DNA of 64,000 nucleotides from an uncultured Eubacteriales bacterium (lineage in GTDB: Bacteria > Bacillota > Clostridia > Lachnospirales > Bianqueaceae): the NCBI GenBank assembly GCA_900315265.1, contig OMYN01000008.1, forward strand, positions 16,017-80,016, read 5' to 3'. How positions within the stretch are numbered: the stretch's first letter is position 1; each line of letters opens with the position of its first letter. The notes below the pieces were generated by a model that did no database searches, was not told the DNA's origin, and worked only from the letters and a program-made list of their open reading frames with translations. Of the stretch, positions 44,001-52,127 are shown piece after piece. A program made the translations under genes and the position numbers.

Positions 44001-44813
44001 GACTCGATCGCGGTTTCGCAGGGACTGTCTGATACGGGAATGTCCGATACGGATGAAGAAGAAGGGGTGACCATCGACCGGTCCGATCCTGCCGTCATCG
44101 ACCGCCTTCTCAGGTGGAAATACGATCTGTGGAAAAATCGCATCCCGCAGGTGCTGTCCGTTTCCGAAATCAAAGAGGAAAGGATGGAAGAGGTAAAGGA
44201 AGAGGTCCAAGATGGCACCGAACCTATAGCCGCTTCACTGTCCTTTGCGGATGGGACCGATCAGGAAAGCGTTGAATCAAAGCGAGGGGAAGGCGCCCGC
44301 CGGGGTACTGCCTTTCACCAGATCCTGGCTTTGGCGGATCTGAAGATGCTGGGGCAAAAAGGCGGTATCCAAAAGGAGATAGACCGTCTGGTCGGGGAAA
44401 AGAAGATCCTTAAAGAAGATGCGGATCTGGTGGATCCCCGCTGGATCGAAACCTTTACCAACTCCCAGCTTTACGGGCGGATCCTGGCATCAGACGCATA
44501 TTTCAGAGAGAAACCTTTCGTGATGAGCCTTAGCATGAAAGAGCTCAGCGGGCTGACCGACCGCTATCCGGTCAAGGATCCGGACGCTGCCGAAAAAGTG
44601 GTGGTGCAGGGCATCGTAGATCTGTATTTTATCGAGCAGGGACATATCGTCCTGGTCGATTATAAGACAGATAAATGGCTGGATAAGGTCCGCATCGGCG
44701 GCTACGGCCGCCAGCTGGCTCTGTATGCGGATGCCCTGTCCCGTGTTTACGGAAAGCCGGTAACCGAAAAGTGGCTTTATGCCGCCCGAAAAGGAGACCT
44801 GATTTCATGCTGA
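41040..44813 (+). CDS. addA: ATP-dependent helicase/nuclease subunit A
   Basis: A 1257-aa AddA, the motor and nuclease subunit of the double-strand break repair enzyme that processes DNA ends for RecA. UvrD-type helicase motifs run from Walker A AAAGSGKTA (residues 26-34) through IFIDEYQDSNEIQEQ (Walker B), GDVKQSIYQFR, TIHKSKGLEFPVVF and VAMTRAVEKLYL. The C-terminal nuclease has the PD-(D/E)XK residues in VVQGIVDLYF...VLVDYKTDKW, preceded by RRGTAFH. GTG start at 41040 with AGAGGGGG upstream. The usual partner addB is not adjacent; nrdR is. Confidence 0.93.
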   Translation: MAGTFSPSIRQKNIIRHRDGNLLVSAAAGSGKTAVLVERVAALLTSPKDPVSIDQLLIVTFSNEAARQMKERISSRLEELADEAQGPLKDRLLDQIRLIPMASICTNNAFSLSLLKDYVTRIEMVDPGFRVADEAEIQLLNSDCLKTVMERFYTDSLADPDKPASKDFFAFVASYGSNYDDSGAQEMLLDIYSFMMNDPDPVGWLNRSVDQQDPDTWKERDPWQEDARKALLSSITDYMDQIRLRQSIYQRYAGNKTADKITAECRDLLTELETLQKQGQISQMAVKIEDTELSRNLKTILSEEDKALLDTIQPGNIKVDIRKEYNYVYSTGNRERMRSFTAPAMRGMRMVLLAFLDEVVHEKQQRNILEFHDFEQYALKILSDPKGPDGDSDVARNLQNRYRYIFIDEYQDSNEIQEQTIYHIARKVKGRPVDVFMVGDVKQSIYQFRHADPTLFADKYNHYGIDPIEKRLRTEKTDKYHLEGLMKTGRQDVRNSLRNDRKILLSVNYRSQQPVLDAVNYIFQSVMIKEVGDIAYGPKERLNPRPGLDPSSCKGKSGPSCGLTVIENCQTTADGIRQEGEFIGKTIGRLVKKDGYQYHDIVVLVRTAETGRIIADALGQLSIPCYAESKENFYSALEIRTMINLLRVIDNPRQDIPLLGVLLSPIGGMTDQDLALMRLCAAKDPEHKEILLDSLKKAAEEVKETDHMDPEEAAMCRKAADFLTRLERWRTLSRRLIVHDLIWQLYQETGYYLYASAMQGGSRRRMNLDLLLNKAIDFERGSFSGLYQFLRFIEKMEERQVIENEARLYSESENIVRIMTIHKSKGLEFPVVFLAGLNKSFNKRDIVKNYVVDDKLGIGAKAVDYEQKAVYSSPSFDIVSEHKKQSQMAEEVRILYVAMTRAVEKLYLMASDKNECAIDMTSAGEKDKDPHFRLNPDELMACKSYYDMISKVINGKGGKVFDLSVIQAEAGQEQGLMTVPDQDPDRPDSIAVSQGLSDTGMSDTDEEEGVTIDRSDPAVIDRLLRWKYDLWKNRIPQVLSVSEIKEERMEEVKEEVQDGTEPIAASLSFADGTDQESVESKRGEGARRGTAFHQILALADLKMLGQKGGIQKEIDRLVGEKKILKEDADLVDPRWIETFTNSQLYGRILASDAYFREKPFVMSLSMKELSGLTDRYPVKDPDAAEKVVVQGIVDLYFIEQGHIVLVDYKTDKWLDKVRIGGYGRQLALYADALSRVYGKPVTEKWLYAARKGDLISC

Positions 44814-46573
44814 CACCGCAGCAAAGGCTGGCTGTCGAACATGTCTACGGCCCCATGATGGTAACCGCTGGACCCGGTTCCGGCAAGACCAGGGTGCTGA
44901 CCGAAAGGGTCAGGCGCCTGATGGCGGTCACCGATCCTTGTCGGATAGCGGTTTTTACTTTTGCCAGAAAAGCTGCCCGGGAAATGCAAGACCGCTTTTT
45001 AAGCATGACCGATGAGAAGAATGCTGATATGGTCCGGTTCGGTACCTTCCATTCCATATTTTTTGGGTGGCTGAAGGAGTGGGGCTGCCTTAAGGCAGAT
45101 GTTCATATCGTCGAAGAAAGCGAACGGCTGGAATTTTTATATGACAGAGGCTGGGATCCTGACAGGATCTTGGCCTTTTTTGATGATAAGGGGGACGGTT
45201 CTTTAGAGGAAATCACCGCTTTGATGCCGGAGGAATATGCATCTTGGAAACGAGCTCGGAATGCCATTGATTTTACCGATATCCTGACCATGACCGACCG
45301 GGTCATGGAAGACCATTGTCTATATAAGGATATCGATTTCTTCCTGATCGATGAATTTCAGGATATCGATCCTCTGCAGTACCGGATCGTCCGTCACATG
45401 GTCTGTCCGCCGGGCGGAGAAGGAAAGGCCAACCTTTTTGTGGTCGGTGACGAGGACCAGTCCATCTATGCCTTCAGAGGGTCAGACCCGGGAATTTTTC
45501 TTCATTTTCAGGAGGATTTCCCGGGCTGCCGCCGGGTCGATCTGGATACGAATTTCCGCTGCGCCTCTTTGATAACCGGCTACAGTCAGAAACTGATCCG
45601 TCATAACGAGCACCGATTTGATAAGACCATCAAACCGGCTCCGGGAGCGCCGGATGGTTCGGTTACGGTCCTGGCTTACTTTGACGAAAAGGAGGAAGCC
45701 CGTTCTTTATGCAGACGCCTGTCCAGGCAAAGATGGTTTAGACCTGGAAAAAATACAGCCGTCTTATGCAGGACCAGGGCGGAGTGCCGGCGAATGATGG
45801 AATATCTGCAGCAGGAAGGATGTCCTTATCAAAGTCCCTTGGTCGCGGCAGAAGAAGAAGATCCTTCTGCTGACAATACCGCAGGGCCTTCTGACCAGGG
45901 CAGGAAACGGGAGGTAATCCTGGTCAGGCGGGATATGGAAGATCTGATCCGGTTTGCTAAAAATCCGTGTGATAAAAACTGCCTGGAAAACGCTCTGCCT
46001 TTACTGAAAGTGCTGGCCGACAATCCCGAATGGAGGCGCTGTCCGGAGGGGGAGGATCTGCTGGGCTATCTTCTTAAGCAGCCGACGGTTTCCCTGAAAG
46101 ACGCCATGGAAATCAGCGAATTAAAAGACACATTGGAGGTTGTAAGAAGGCAGAAAGACGGGGATTTTCTGAAGAACTGCCGCCTGATCTGGCTCCATAC
46201 CGATTACCTTTCCCAGGCGTCCAAAAGGCTCAAGCGAAAAGGGCTCGGCTGGCCCCAGCTGATCCGACAAATGCTAAGATTATATGATCAGGGGAAGGAC
46301 CCTGTCGCCGTCCTCACCATGCACGGAGCCAAGGGACTGGAATTTGACCGGGTCATCCTGCCCGGGCTTGCGGAAGGAAAGTGCCCCCGTAAGGAAGCGA
46401 TCGAAAAGGCTGAGCGGGGCGGCCAAGAAGAGTCAGCCATGGAAGAGGAGCGGCGTTTGTTTTATGTGGCCGTGACAAGAGCTAAGAAAAAGCTGGTGCT
46501 GTCTTATTACCGGGGCATGGGAAGGGGAGCGTCGCGTTTTCTGAAAGAGATGGGGCTTGACGTGAGGAATTAA
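44807..46573 (+). CDS. UvrD/Rep-family DNA helicase, short form
   Basis: A 588-aa SF1A helicase. Motifs: LTPQQRLAVEH, Walker A AGPGSGKTR (residues 21-29), motif Ib FGTFHSIFF, Walker B FLIDEFQDIDPLQY, motif III GDEDQSIYAFRGSDP, motif V TMHGAKGLEFDRVI, motif VI VAVTRAKKKL. It is about 150 residues shorter than PcrA/UvrD, mostly in the 1B/2B regions, and has no nuclease domain. ATG at 44807 overlaps the last 7 bases of addA, with AAAAGGAG before it, so it is coupled to addA and may act with it. Confidence 0.9.
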   Translation: MLTPQQRLAVEHVYGPMMVTAGPGSGKTRVLTERVRRLMAVTDPCRIAVFTFARKAAREMQDRFLSMTDEKNADMVRFGTFHSIFFGWLKEWGCLKADVHIVEESERLEFLYDRGWDPDRILAFFDDKGDGSLEEITALMPEEYASWKRARNAIDFTDILTMTDRVMEDHCLYKDIDFFLIDEFQDIDPLQYRIVRHMVCPPGGEGKANLFVVGDEDQSIYAFRGSDPGIFLHFQEDFPGCRRVDLDTNFRCASLITGYSQKLIRHNEHRFDKTIKPAPGAPDGSVTVLAYFDEKEEARSLCRRLSRQRWFRPGKNTAVLCRTRAECRRMMEYLQQEGCPYQSPLVAAEEEDPSADNTAGPSDQGRKREVILVRRDMEDLIRFAKNPCDKNCLENALPLLKVLADNPEWRRCPEGEDLLGYLLKQPTVSLKDAMEISELKDTLEVVRRQKDGDFLKNCRLIWLHTDYLSQASKRLKRKGLGWPQLIRQMLRLYDQGKDPVAVLTMHGAKGLEFDRVILPGLAEGKCPRKEAIEKAERGGQEESAMEEERRLFYVAVTRAKKKLVLSYYRGMGRGASRFLKEMGLDVRN

Positions 46574-46603
46574 GTTTCTGTTAAATTTGTCCTCTCACTT
46601 TCG

Positions 46604-46632
46604 TTGACGGATACAGAAGGCGATGCTATAAT
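46604..46632 (+). promoter_or_regulatory. promoter of the autolysin gene
   Basis: TTGACG (46604-46609), 17-base spacer, TATAAT (46627-46632). Confidence 0.82.
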
Positions 46633-46670
46633 TCTGTATTACATCATACTATGATATGGAGGTAGATGAT

Positions 46671-49600
46671 GTGAAAAGACTGAGGAAATGGATTCTGGGT
46701 GCAGCGCTTGCCGGTATGATGGCAGTCATCGCAATGCCATTCAGTGCGGCTGCTTCCGACCAGGTTCCCCCGGTTGACGCGCAGAGTTCGGATGAGGTAT
46801 CCGAAGAGGGCAGCGGGCCGGGCATCGATCCGGGTCAGGAAACCGAAAGCACTCAAGAGTCCGGGCCTGATGTAAACAGCAGTTTGACAGAGTCAGAATC
46901 CGAAAGCTACCAAGAGGCCGATCCTTCCCAAAACAGCAGTTTGAAGGAGGAAGACCTCAGCGAAAGCAGTTCTGCGGAAGAAAGCGCGGACAGCGATTCT
47001 TCTGAAAATGCAGAGACTGCAGAGGATTCTGATGTATCGCTGACACTGTTCAGCAACCAGGACCCGCAACTTTTCAGCACCATGGCAGTCAGTCTTGCTG
47101 CTGTCTCTGACCAGAGCGCACAGACCGATCATCACGGACTGAGGAGCAACATCGAGTTTAAGAAATTTGAGATCAACTACAACAAGTATTCGGTCAACTC
47201 GGTGGAGTATATCGTTATTCATGACACCGGCAATTCGGCTGCAGGCGCAGATGCGATGGCGCATTACAACTATTTCGCCGGCGGAGACAGGGACGCTTCA
47301 GCCCATTATTTTGTCGATGATCATGAGGTCGTCCAGATCATCGATGACAGCGAAGCATCCTGGCACAGCGGCGTTCCGTATAAGACTTATGCGACGCCTA
47401 TTTCCAACACAAACTCGATCGGTATCGAGTTGTGTATCAATTCTGACGGCAACTATAATGAAATGGTCAAGAACGGGGTCGACCTGGCAGCTTATCTGCT
47501 TTGGAAATACGACCTTCCCATCGATCATCTGGTCCGTCATTATGACTGCAATGGTAAGACCTGCCCCCTTACCATGTCGGGCAGCAACTGGGCAGTCTGG
47601 AACGAATTCAAAGCAGCGGTAAAGGCAAAACTTGCGACCTACAGCGGTTCCAATTCCGGTTCGGATACCGAAGTCGGCACCGATCAGACCTGGCATTACA
47701 ACGCTATCATCGGTGACAGCAAAATGAGCGCCGATACGATGGCACAGGCTGCACTAATGAATAACTCAGGCCTTTCCGAGTCGACCGCTTACGAACTTGC
47801 CAATGATTATCTGGAACTCGGCAAGATCTATCACATCCGCGGCGACATCGCATTCTTCCAGGCAGCGTTGGAGACCGGATGGTTTGCCAGCGATGTATTC
47901 AGAGGCTACAAGAATTTCTGCGGCCTGTTCAACTCGACGGGATCCGATTACGAACAGTATTCGACCTACGAGGAGGGCATTGAAGCTCATTTGCAGCATC
48001 TGTACTGGTATGCGACCGGAAATTCTCTGCCGGAAGGCCGGAAATCTCTGGATCCCAGAGGTTTTGAATCGATTGCCGGAATTGCCTCGACCTGGGAAGA
48101 ATTAGGCGGGAAATGGGCCGTGCCCGGTTACGACCCCAACCGTTACAGTTCCTTAGCTGAGGCAAGGAGCGCTCACGCTTCCTACGGTGACATCCTGATT
48201 TCTTTGTATGCGGCTTACGGCGGCATCGGTGTCGAGACCAGTACTCAGACCGGTTCTTTCTCGTCTTCCAACTATTGGGACGATCCGGTCTACACAGGCG
48301 GTTCTGCCGGCACGCGTGCTCATTTGTCACTGGGCAGGAGCGGCAGCGATGTAAAGGAACTTCAGGGTTATTTGAAGACGATCGGTTATTCCTATGTTTC
48401 CGTAAACGGCACTTTTGATGCCAATACGGATAAAGCTGTCAGGGATTTCCAGAAGCGCTACGGGCTGGATGCAGACGGCTATGTCGGAGAATATACCTGG
48501 CAGAACCTGATCAATGCCTATGTCAGTGCGGTCCTTCATCAGGGTGGTCTGGATATACCGGATTACAAATCGACTCTGACAGGCGGGAAAGAAGAAAGTT
48601 CGGCGGCGGATGCCAAGATTTCTGTCACCGGCCGTTCGGAGGTAAGATACGGCAGCGGCGGCAGCGATGTTTATGCTCTGCAGCGTCTTCTGAAAAAACT
48701 TGGCTATACACTGGGATCGGACGGACAGTTCGGTTCGATCACAGAAAAGGCCGTCAAGGACTTCCAGACTAAACATGGGCTGGAGTCTGACGGTATATGC
48801 GGAGACGCAACATGGGCTGCACTGGGAAAAGCACAGGACGCTCTTGCCGGCGGCGGCAGCTCTTCCGGCAACAATACAGGAAGCGGGACCAATGGCGGAT
48901 CTGGTTCCAATACAGGATCCAATACCGGATCCAATACCGGTTCCGGCACCAATACTCAGCCGACCACGCCTTCACAACCGTCTCAGCCTTCTCAACCCTC
49001 ACAGCCGGCTGTTTCGGTCAGCGGACGCAAGGTCCTTTATTACGGCTTGGTAAACGATGACGTGAAAGCTCTTCAGCAGATCCTGAACAAACTTGGTAAC
49101 AAGCTGGATGTAGACGGTGTCTTCGGAGACGGAACTCAGAATGCTGTCCTCAGCTTCCAGAAACAGCACAAGCTGGATGTTGACGGGGTCGTGGGACAGG
49201 CAACCTGGGCGGCTCTGGGCAGTGCCCAGACTTCCGGATCTTCGTCTTCCGGCGGATCTTCCGGAAATACCACCGGCACGAAGCCTTCTACTCCTTCAGG
49301 ATCCGGTACTTCAAGTTCCAATACTTCCAATTCCAGCACTTCTAATTCCAATACTTCAAAGGGCACTTCTATTTCGGTTTCCAACCGCCTTCCGGTATAT
49401 TACGGAGTGGTAAGCGGCGATGTAAAAGCGCTGCAGCAGATCCTTAATACCTTAGGCTATAAATTGGACACCGATGGTATTTTCGGTGACGGTACTCTCA
49501 GCGCCGTACGTGATTATCAATCCAAGCACAGTCTGACAGTCGACGGTATCGTCGGCAATGCGACATGGAGTTCTCTCGGCAAGGCCCAGGGCACTGCTTC

Positions 49601-49859
49601 GGGATCGGGCACAAGCTCATCTAGCAGTACCAAGGCAAGTTCTTCTGCCGGCTCCAACGCAAATCGCAGTTCTGTTTCGTTCGGATCAACGGGATCCGAT
49701 GTGACAGCCCTGCAGACAGCCTTGAACCGTTACGGTTACGGACTTGATGTGGATGGTATCTTCGGAAACGCTACTTACCAGGCACTGATCAAATTCCAAA
49801 AGTCCAAGGGACTTGAAACAGATGGTATCTGCGGAAAGCTTACCTGGGCAAAACTGTAA
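46671..49859 (+). CDS. secreted bifunctional autolysin: amidase, glucosaminidase and five PG_binding_1 repeats
   Basis: A 1062-aa exported peptidoglycan hydrolase. A signal peptide (about 1-28, AMPFSAAAS) precedes an acidic Ser/Glu-rich stretch to about 150, an amidase_2 domain (about 170-325; VIHDTGNS, RHYDCNGKTCP), a glucosaminidase-type domain (about 345-520; FFQAALETGWF, YKNFCGLF) and five PG_binding_1 repeats (about 551, 659, 790, 910 and 1003 onward; each ends GxxG..TW..L), joined by Ser/Gly/Asn/Pro-rich linkers. It would cut both the stem-peptide link and the glycan chain. GTG at 46671 is chosen because GGAGG lies 8 bases before it. Confidence 0.88.
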   Translation: MKRLRKWILGAALAGMMAVIAMPFSAAASDQVPPVDAQSSDEVSEEGSGPGIDPGQETESTQESGPDVNSSLTESESESYQEADPSQNSSLKEEDLSESSSAEESADSDSSENAETAEDSDVSLTLFSNQDPQLFSTMAVSLAAVSDQSAQTDHHGLRSNIEFKKFEINYNKYSVNSVEYIVIHDTGNSAAGADAMAHYNYFAGGDRDASAHYFVDDHEVVQIIDDSEASWHSGVPYKTYATPISNTNSIGIELCINSDGNYNEMVKNGVDLAAYLLWKYDLPIDHLVRHYDCNGKTCPLTMSGSNWAVWNEFKAAVKAKLATYSGSNSGSDTEVGTDQTWHYNAIIGDSKMSADTMAQAALMNNSGLSESTAYELANDYLELGKIYHIRGDIAFFQAALETGWFASDVFRGYKNFCGLFNSTGSDYEQYSTYEEGIEAHLQHLYWYATGNSLPEGRKSLDPRGFESIAGIASTWEELGGKWAVPGYDPNRYSSLAEARSAHASYGDILISLYAAYGGIGVETSTQTGSFSSSNYWDDPVYTGGSAGTRAHLSLGRSGSDVKELQGYLKTIGYSYVSVNGTFDANTDKAVRDFQKRYGLDADGYVGEYTWQNLINAYVSAVLHQGGLDIPDYKSTLTGGKEESSAADAKISVTGRSEVRYGSGGSDVYALQRLLKKLGYTLGSDGQFGSITEKAVKDFQTKHGLESDGICGDATWAALGKAQDALAGGGSSSGNNTGSGTNGGSGSNTGSNTGSNTGSGTNTQPTTPSQPSQPSQPSQPAVSVSGRKVLYYGLVNDDVKALQQILNKLGNKLDVDGVFGDGTQNAVLSFQKQHKLDVDGVVGQATWAALGSAQTSGSSSSGGSSGNTTGTKPSTPSGSGTSSSNTSNSSTSNSNTSKGTSISVSNRLPVYYGVVSGDVKALQQILNTLGYKLDTDGIFGDGTLSAVRDYQSKHSLTVDGIVGNATWSSLGKAQGTASGSGTSSSSSTKASSSAGSNANRSSVSFGSTGSDVTALQTALNRYGYGLDVDGIFGNATYQALIKFQKSKGLETDGICGKLTWAKL
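48906..48941 (+). repeat. 12-base tandem repeat coding for GSNT in a linker
   Basis: Three near-identical units of TCCAATACCGGA (48906-48917, 48918-48929, 48930-48941), followed by a Pro-Ser-Gln repeat stretch. A likely slippage site that would change linker length without shifting the frame. Confidence 0.8.
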
Positions 49860-49883
49860 AAGTATGACCCGTTACGTATTATG

Positions 49884-49920
49884 AAACGTCCGGCCGGTCT
49901 TGATCCGGCCGGACGTTTTT
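49884..49920 (+). terminator. terminator after the autolysin gene
   Basis: AAACGTCCGGCCGG and CCGGCCGGACGTTT form a 14-bp stem with a 7-base loop, followed by T5. Among the strongest terminators here. Confidence 0.92.
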
Positions 49921-49943
49921 ATGTAAATGATCCCCTGGGATTC

Positions 49944-49972
49944 TTTATTAACAGCCATGTCTATGGTATAAT
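49944..49972 (+). promoter_or_regulatory. promoter of the VanW-family gene
   Basis: TATAAT at 49967-49972 is preceded by TGG; the -35 region TTTATT (49944-49949) is weak at a 17-base spacing. Confidence 0.55.
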
Positions 49973-50052
49973 GCAATAACAGGCCTTGTGAAAAAAGTTT
50001 GCGCCTGTACAAGGATGTTTCAGTCAGAACCCCAGAAAGAGAAAACGGGAAT

Positions 50053-51612
50053 ATGAAAGATAAATCAATTATACGTTATCATAAAGTTTTGCGGACCGCT
50101 AAAGCGGCTGCCCTTATCTTAACGGCGGCCCTTCTGGCAGCGGGCTGCAAAGAAGCAGATCCTATACCTGAGACTCGTTACGCCGGGAAAAAAGTGGAAA
50201 GCATTACGGCTGTCGTCAGCCAGGCTTCAGATCTGGAATTTCAGGGAACCTATCAGGATAAGATACTGCCGGGCATTACCTGTCTCGGAATGGATCTGGA
50301 AGGTATGACAGAGCAGGAGGCTGCCGATGCGATCAAAAGCCAGACGGCTTCCATGATCGATAATAAAAGCCTTACCATCACCTATCTGGACAAATCCGTC
50401 CAGTATTCGGCCGCTGATCTGGGCTATCAGATCGATGCGGATAAGATGGCATCGATCGCTTATTCCTATGGCCACAGCGATGCCTTTCCCATCAATGCAC
50501 AAAAGACACAGGATCTATGTGCTCAGGGTCAGGACGTGGGCCTTGAAGCCAGTGTCGACGAAGATACCCTGAAGGCAGTCGTCAGTCAGCTTGCTTCTTC
50601 CATCGATCAGGATCCTCAGGACTCCAAACCGAGTTTTGCCGACGGTAAATTCTCTTTCACAGATGATGTGACGGGTTACAAGGTCAACCAGGACGTCGCA
50701 GAGGCCCGTATCGAACAGGCTTTGCTAAGCGATGACCAGTCGGACACGGACAAGGATCAAACGGTCGAACTGCCTATCACAACGATCGAACCCGAGGTCA
50801 CCAAGGCCAGCATGGATACGACCTATCAGGTCATCGGCGAGTATACGACTTACTACGACGCGTCGGTTACCTCCCGTGAACAGAACCTGAAGACGGCTAG
50901 CTCCAAGATCAACGGTACGATACTGATGCCCGGCGATGAATTCAACTACAATCAGACGGTTTCACCGGTCACGGTCGAAAACGGATATGCGACCGCCAAC
51001 ATTATTGCCAACGGCGAATATGTGCTGGGGATCGGAGGCGGCCTGTGCCAGGGGTCGACGACCATTTACAATGCCGTGATCCGTGCGGAACTTGAGGTCA
51101 CCGAGCGGTGGGAGCATGCTTATCCGGCTCATTATGTGCCGATCGGTCTTGACGCCATGGTTTATACCGAGGGGGCTTACAATTTCCGTTTTGTCAATGA
51201 CAGCGGTTATCCCATTTACATGGAGATGGAATGCGGAGGAGGCAGTCTGACCGTGCGCCTTTACGGCCACGAGATCCATGACGCGTCCCGTACGGTTTCA
51301 TGGGACAGCGAGGTCGTCGAAACGGTGCCCAAACCGGCCGACAAGTTGGTAGAAGATCCTACTTTGAAGGAAGGGCAGAAAGTCCTGTTTGAAAGCGGAG
51401 AAGAAGGAGAGATCGTGGATACCTATAAGACCGTGACCGATAACGGCCAGACTACCCGCGAGTTCTTTACCAGGAGCAACTACGAGTCTTCGCCCGATAT
51501 TTACCATGTCGGGCCTAATACGACTTCTAAGCCCGCTGAGGACGAGTCTTCGGACGATTCATCCGGAACGAATACAGAGGACAGTAATAACAGCGGTACA
51601 CAACAATATTAA
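50053..51612 (+). CDS. VanW-family lipoprotein with G5 domain
   Basis: A 519-aa surface lipoprotein. The lipobox LAAGC places Cys32 at the membrane. A repeated region resembling the peptidoglycan-binding-like domains of YoaR (about 75-240; GMDLEGMTEQEAADAI) leads to the VanW domain (about 263-400; INGTILMPGDEFNYN, LGIGGGLCQGSTTIYNA, ERWEHAYPAHYVPIGLDA) and a G5-like domain (about 438-490). The tail is Ser/Asp-rich. VanW proteins occur in wall-related settings; the biochemical role is unknown. ATG at 50053 is preferred as it starts the signal peptide. Confidence 0.88.
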   Translation: MKDKSIIRYHKVLRTAKAAALILTAALLAAGCKEADPIPETRYAGKKVESITAVVSQASDLEFQGTYQDKILPGITCLGMDLEGMTEQEAADAIKSQTASMIDNKSLTITYLDKSVQYSAADLGYQIDADKMASIAYSYGHSDAFPINAQKTQDLCAQGQDVGLEASVDEDTLKAVVSQLASSIDQDPQDSKPSFADGKFSFTDDVTGYKVNQDVAEARIEQALLSDDQSDTDKDQTVELPITTIEPEVTKASMDTTYQVIGEYTTYYDASVTSREQNLKTASSKINGTILMPGDEFNYNQTVSPVTVENGYATANIIANGEYVLGIGGGLCQGSTTIYNAVIRAELEVTERWEHAYPAHYVPIGLDAMVYTEGAYNFRFVNDSGYPIYMEMECGGGSLTVRLYGHEIHDASRTVSWDSEVVETVPKPADKLVEDPTLKEGQKVLFESGEEGEIVDTYKTVTDNGQTTREFFTRSNYESSPDIYHVGPNTTSKPAEDESSDDSSGTNTEDSNNSGTQQY

Positions 51613-51641
51613 GTTATAAATACTGAAACGAGGGAGCATTC

Positions 51642-52127
51642 ATGTTACGAGAAGAACTGTTGGAAGTATTGGAAAAGAACGGGCGGGTCAGTGTGGACGA
51701 TCTGTCTGTCATGCTGGGCGTCAGCAAAGAAGAGATCATCCATGAAATGGATCAGATGGAAAAAGAAAATGTCATTGCCGGCTATCATACCCTGATCAAC
51801 TGGGATAAGACCAATCAGGAAAGGGTCACCGCCATGATCGAGGTCAAAGTTGTCCCTCAAAGGGACGAAGGCTTTGACGCCATTGCCAGCCGTATTTACG
51901 GATTCGATGAAGTCTCCAGCGTTTTCTTAATGTCCGGTCCCTTCGATCTGATGGTCATCGTGGAAGGAAAAACGATGCAGCAGGTCTCGCTTTTCGTACG
52001 CGAAAGGCTGGCAGTTCTTGATAACGTAACCAGTACGGCCACTTACTTCATCCTGAAACGGTATAAAGATTACGGCATCCTGATGGACAGCCCCAAAAAA
52101 GATGAAAGGATGACGATTTGGCTGTGA
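51642..52127 (+). CDS. Lrp/AsnC-family regulator
   Basis: A 161-aa transcription factor. Residues 1-60 are a winged helix (LLEVLEKNGRVSVDDLSVMLGVSKEEII) and residues about 70-150 an AsnC-type ligand-sensing (RAM) domain with VSSVFLMSGPFDLMVIVEG. These octameric regulators respond to amino acids. It overlaps the following aminotransferase gene by 10 bases, so the enzyme is a likely target or functional partner. GAGGGAG lies before the ATG. Confidence 0.9.
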   Translation: MLREELLEVLEKNGRVSVDDLSVMLGVSKEEIIHEMDQMEKENVIAGYHTLINWDKTNQERVTAMIEVKVVPQRDEGFDAIASRIYGFDEVSSVFLMSGPFDLMVIVEGKTMQQVSLFVRERLAVLDNVTSTATYFILKRYKDYGILMDSPKKDERMTIWL

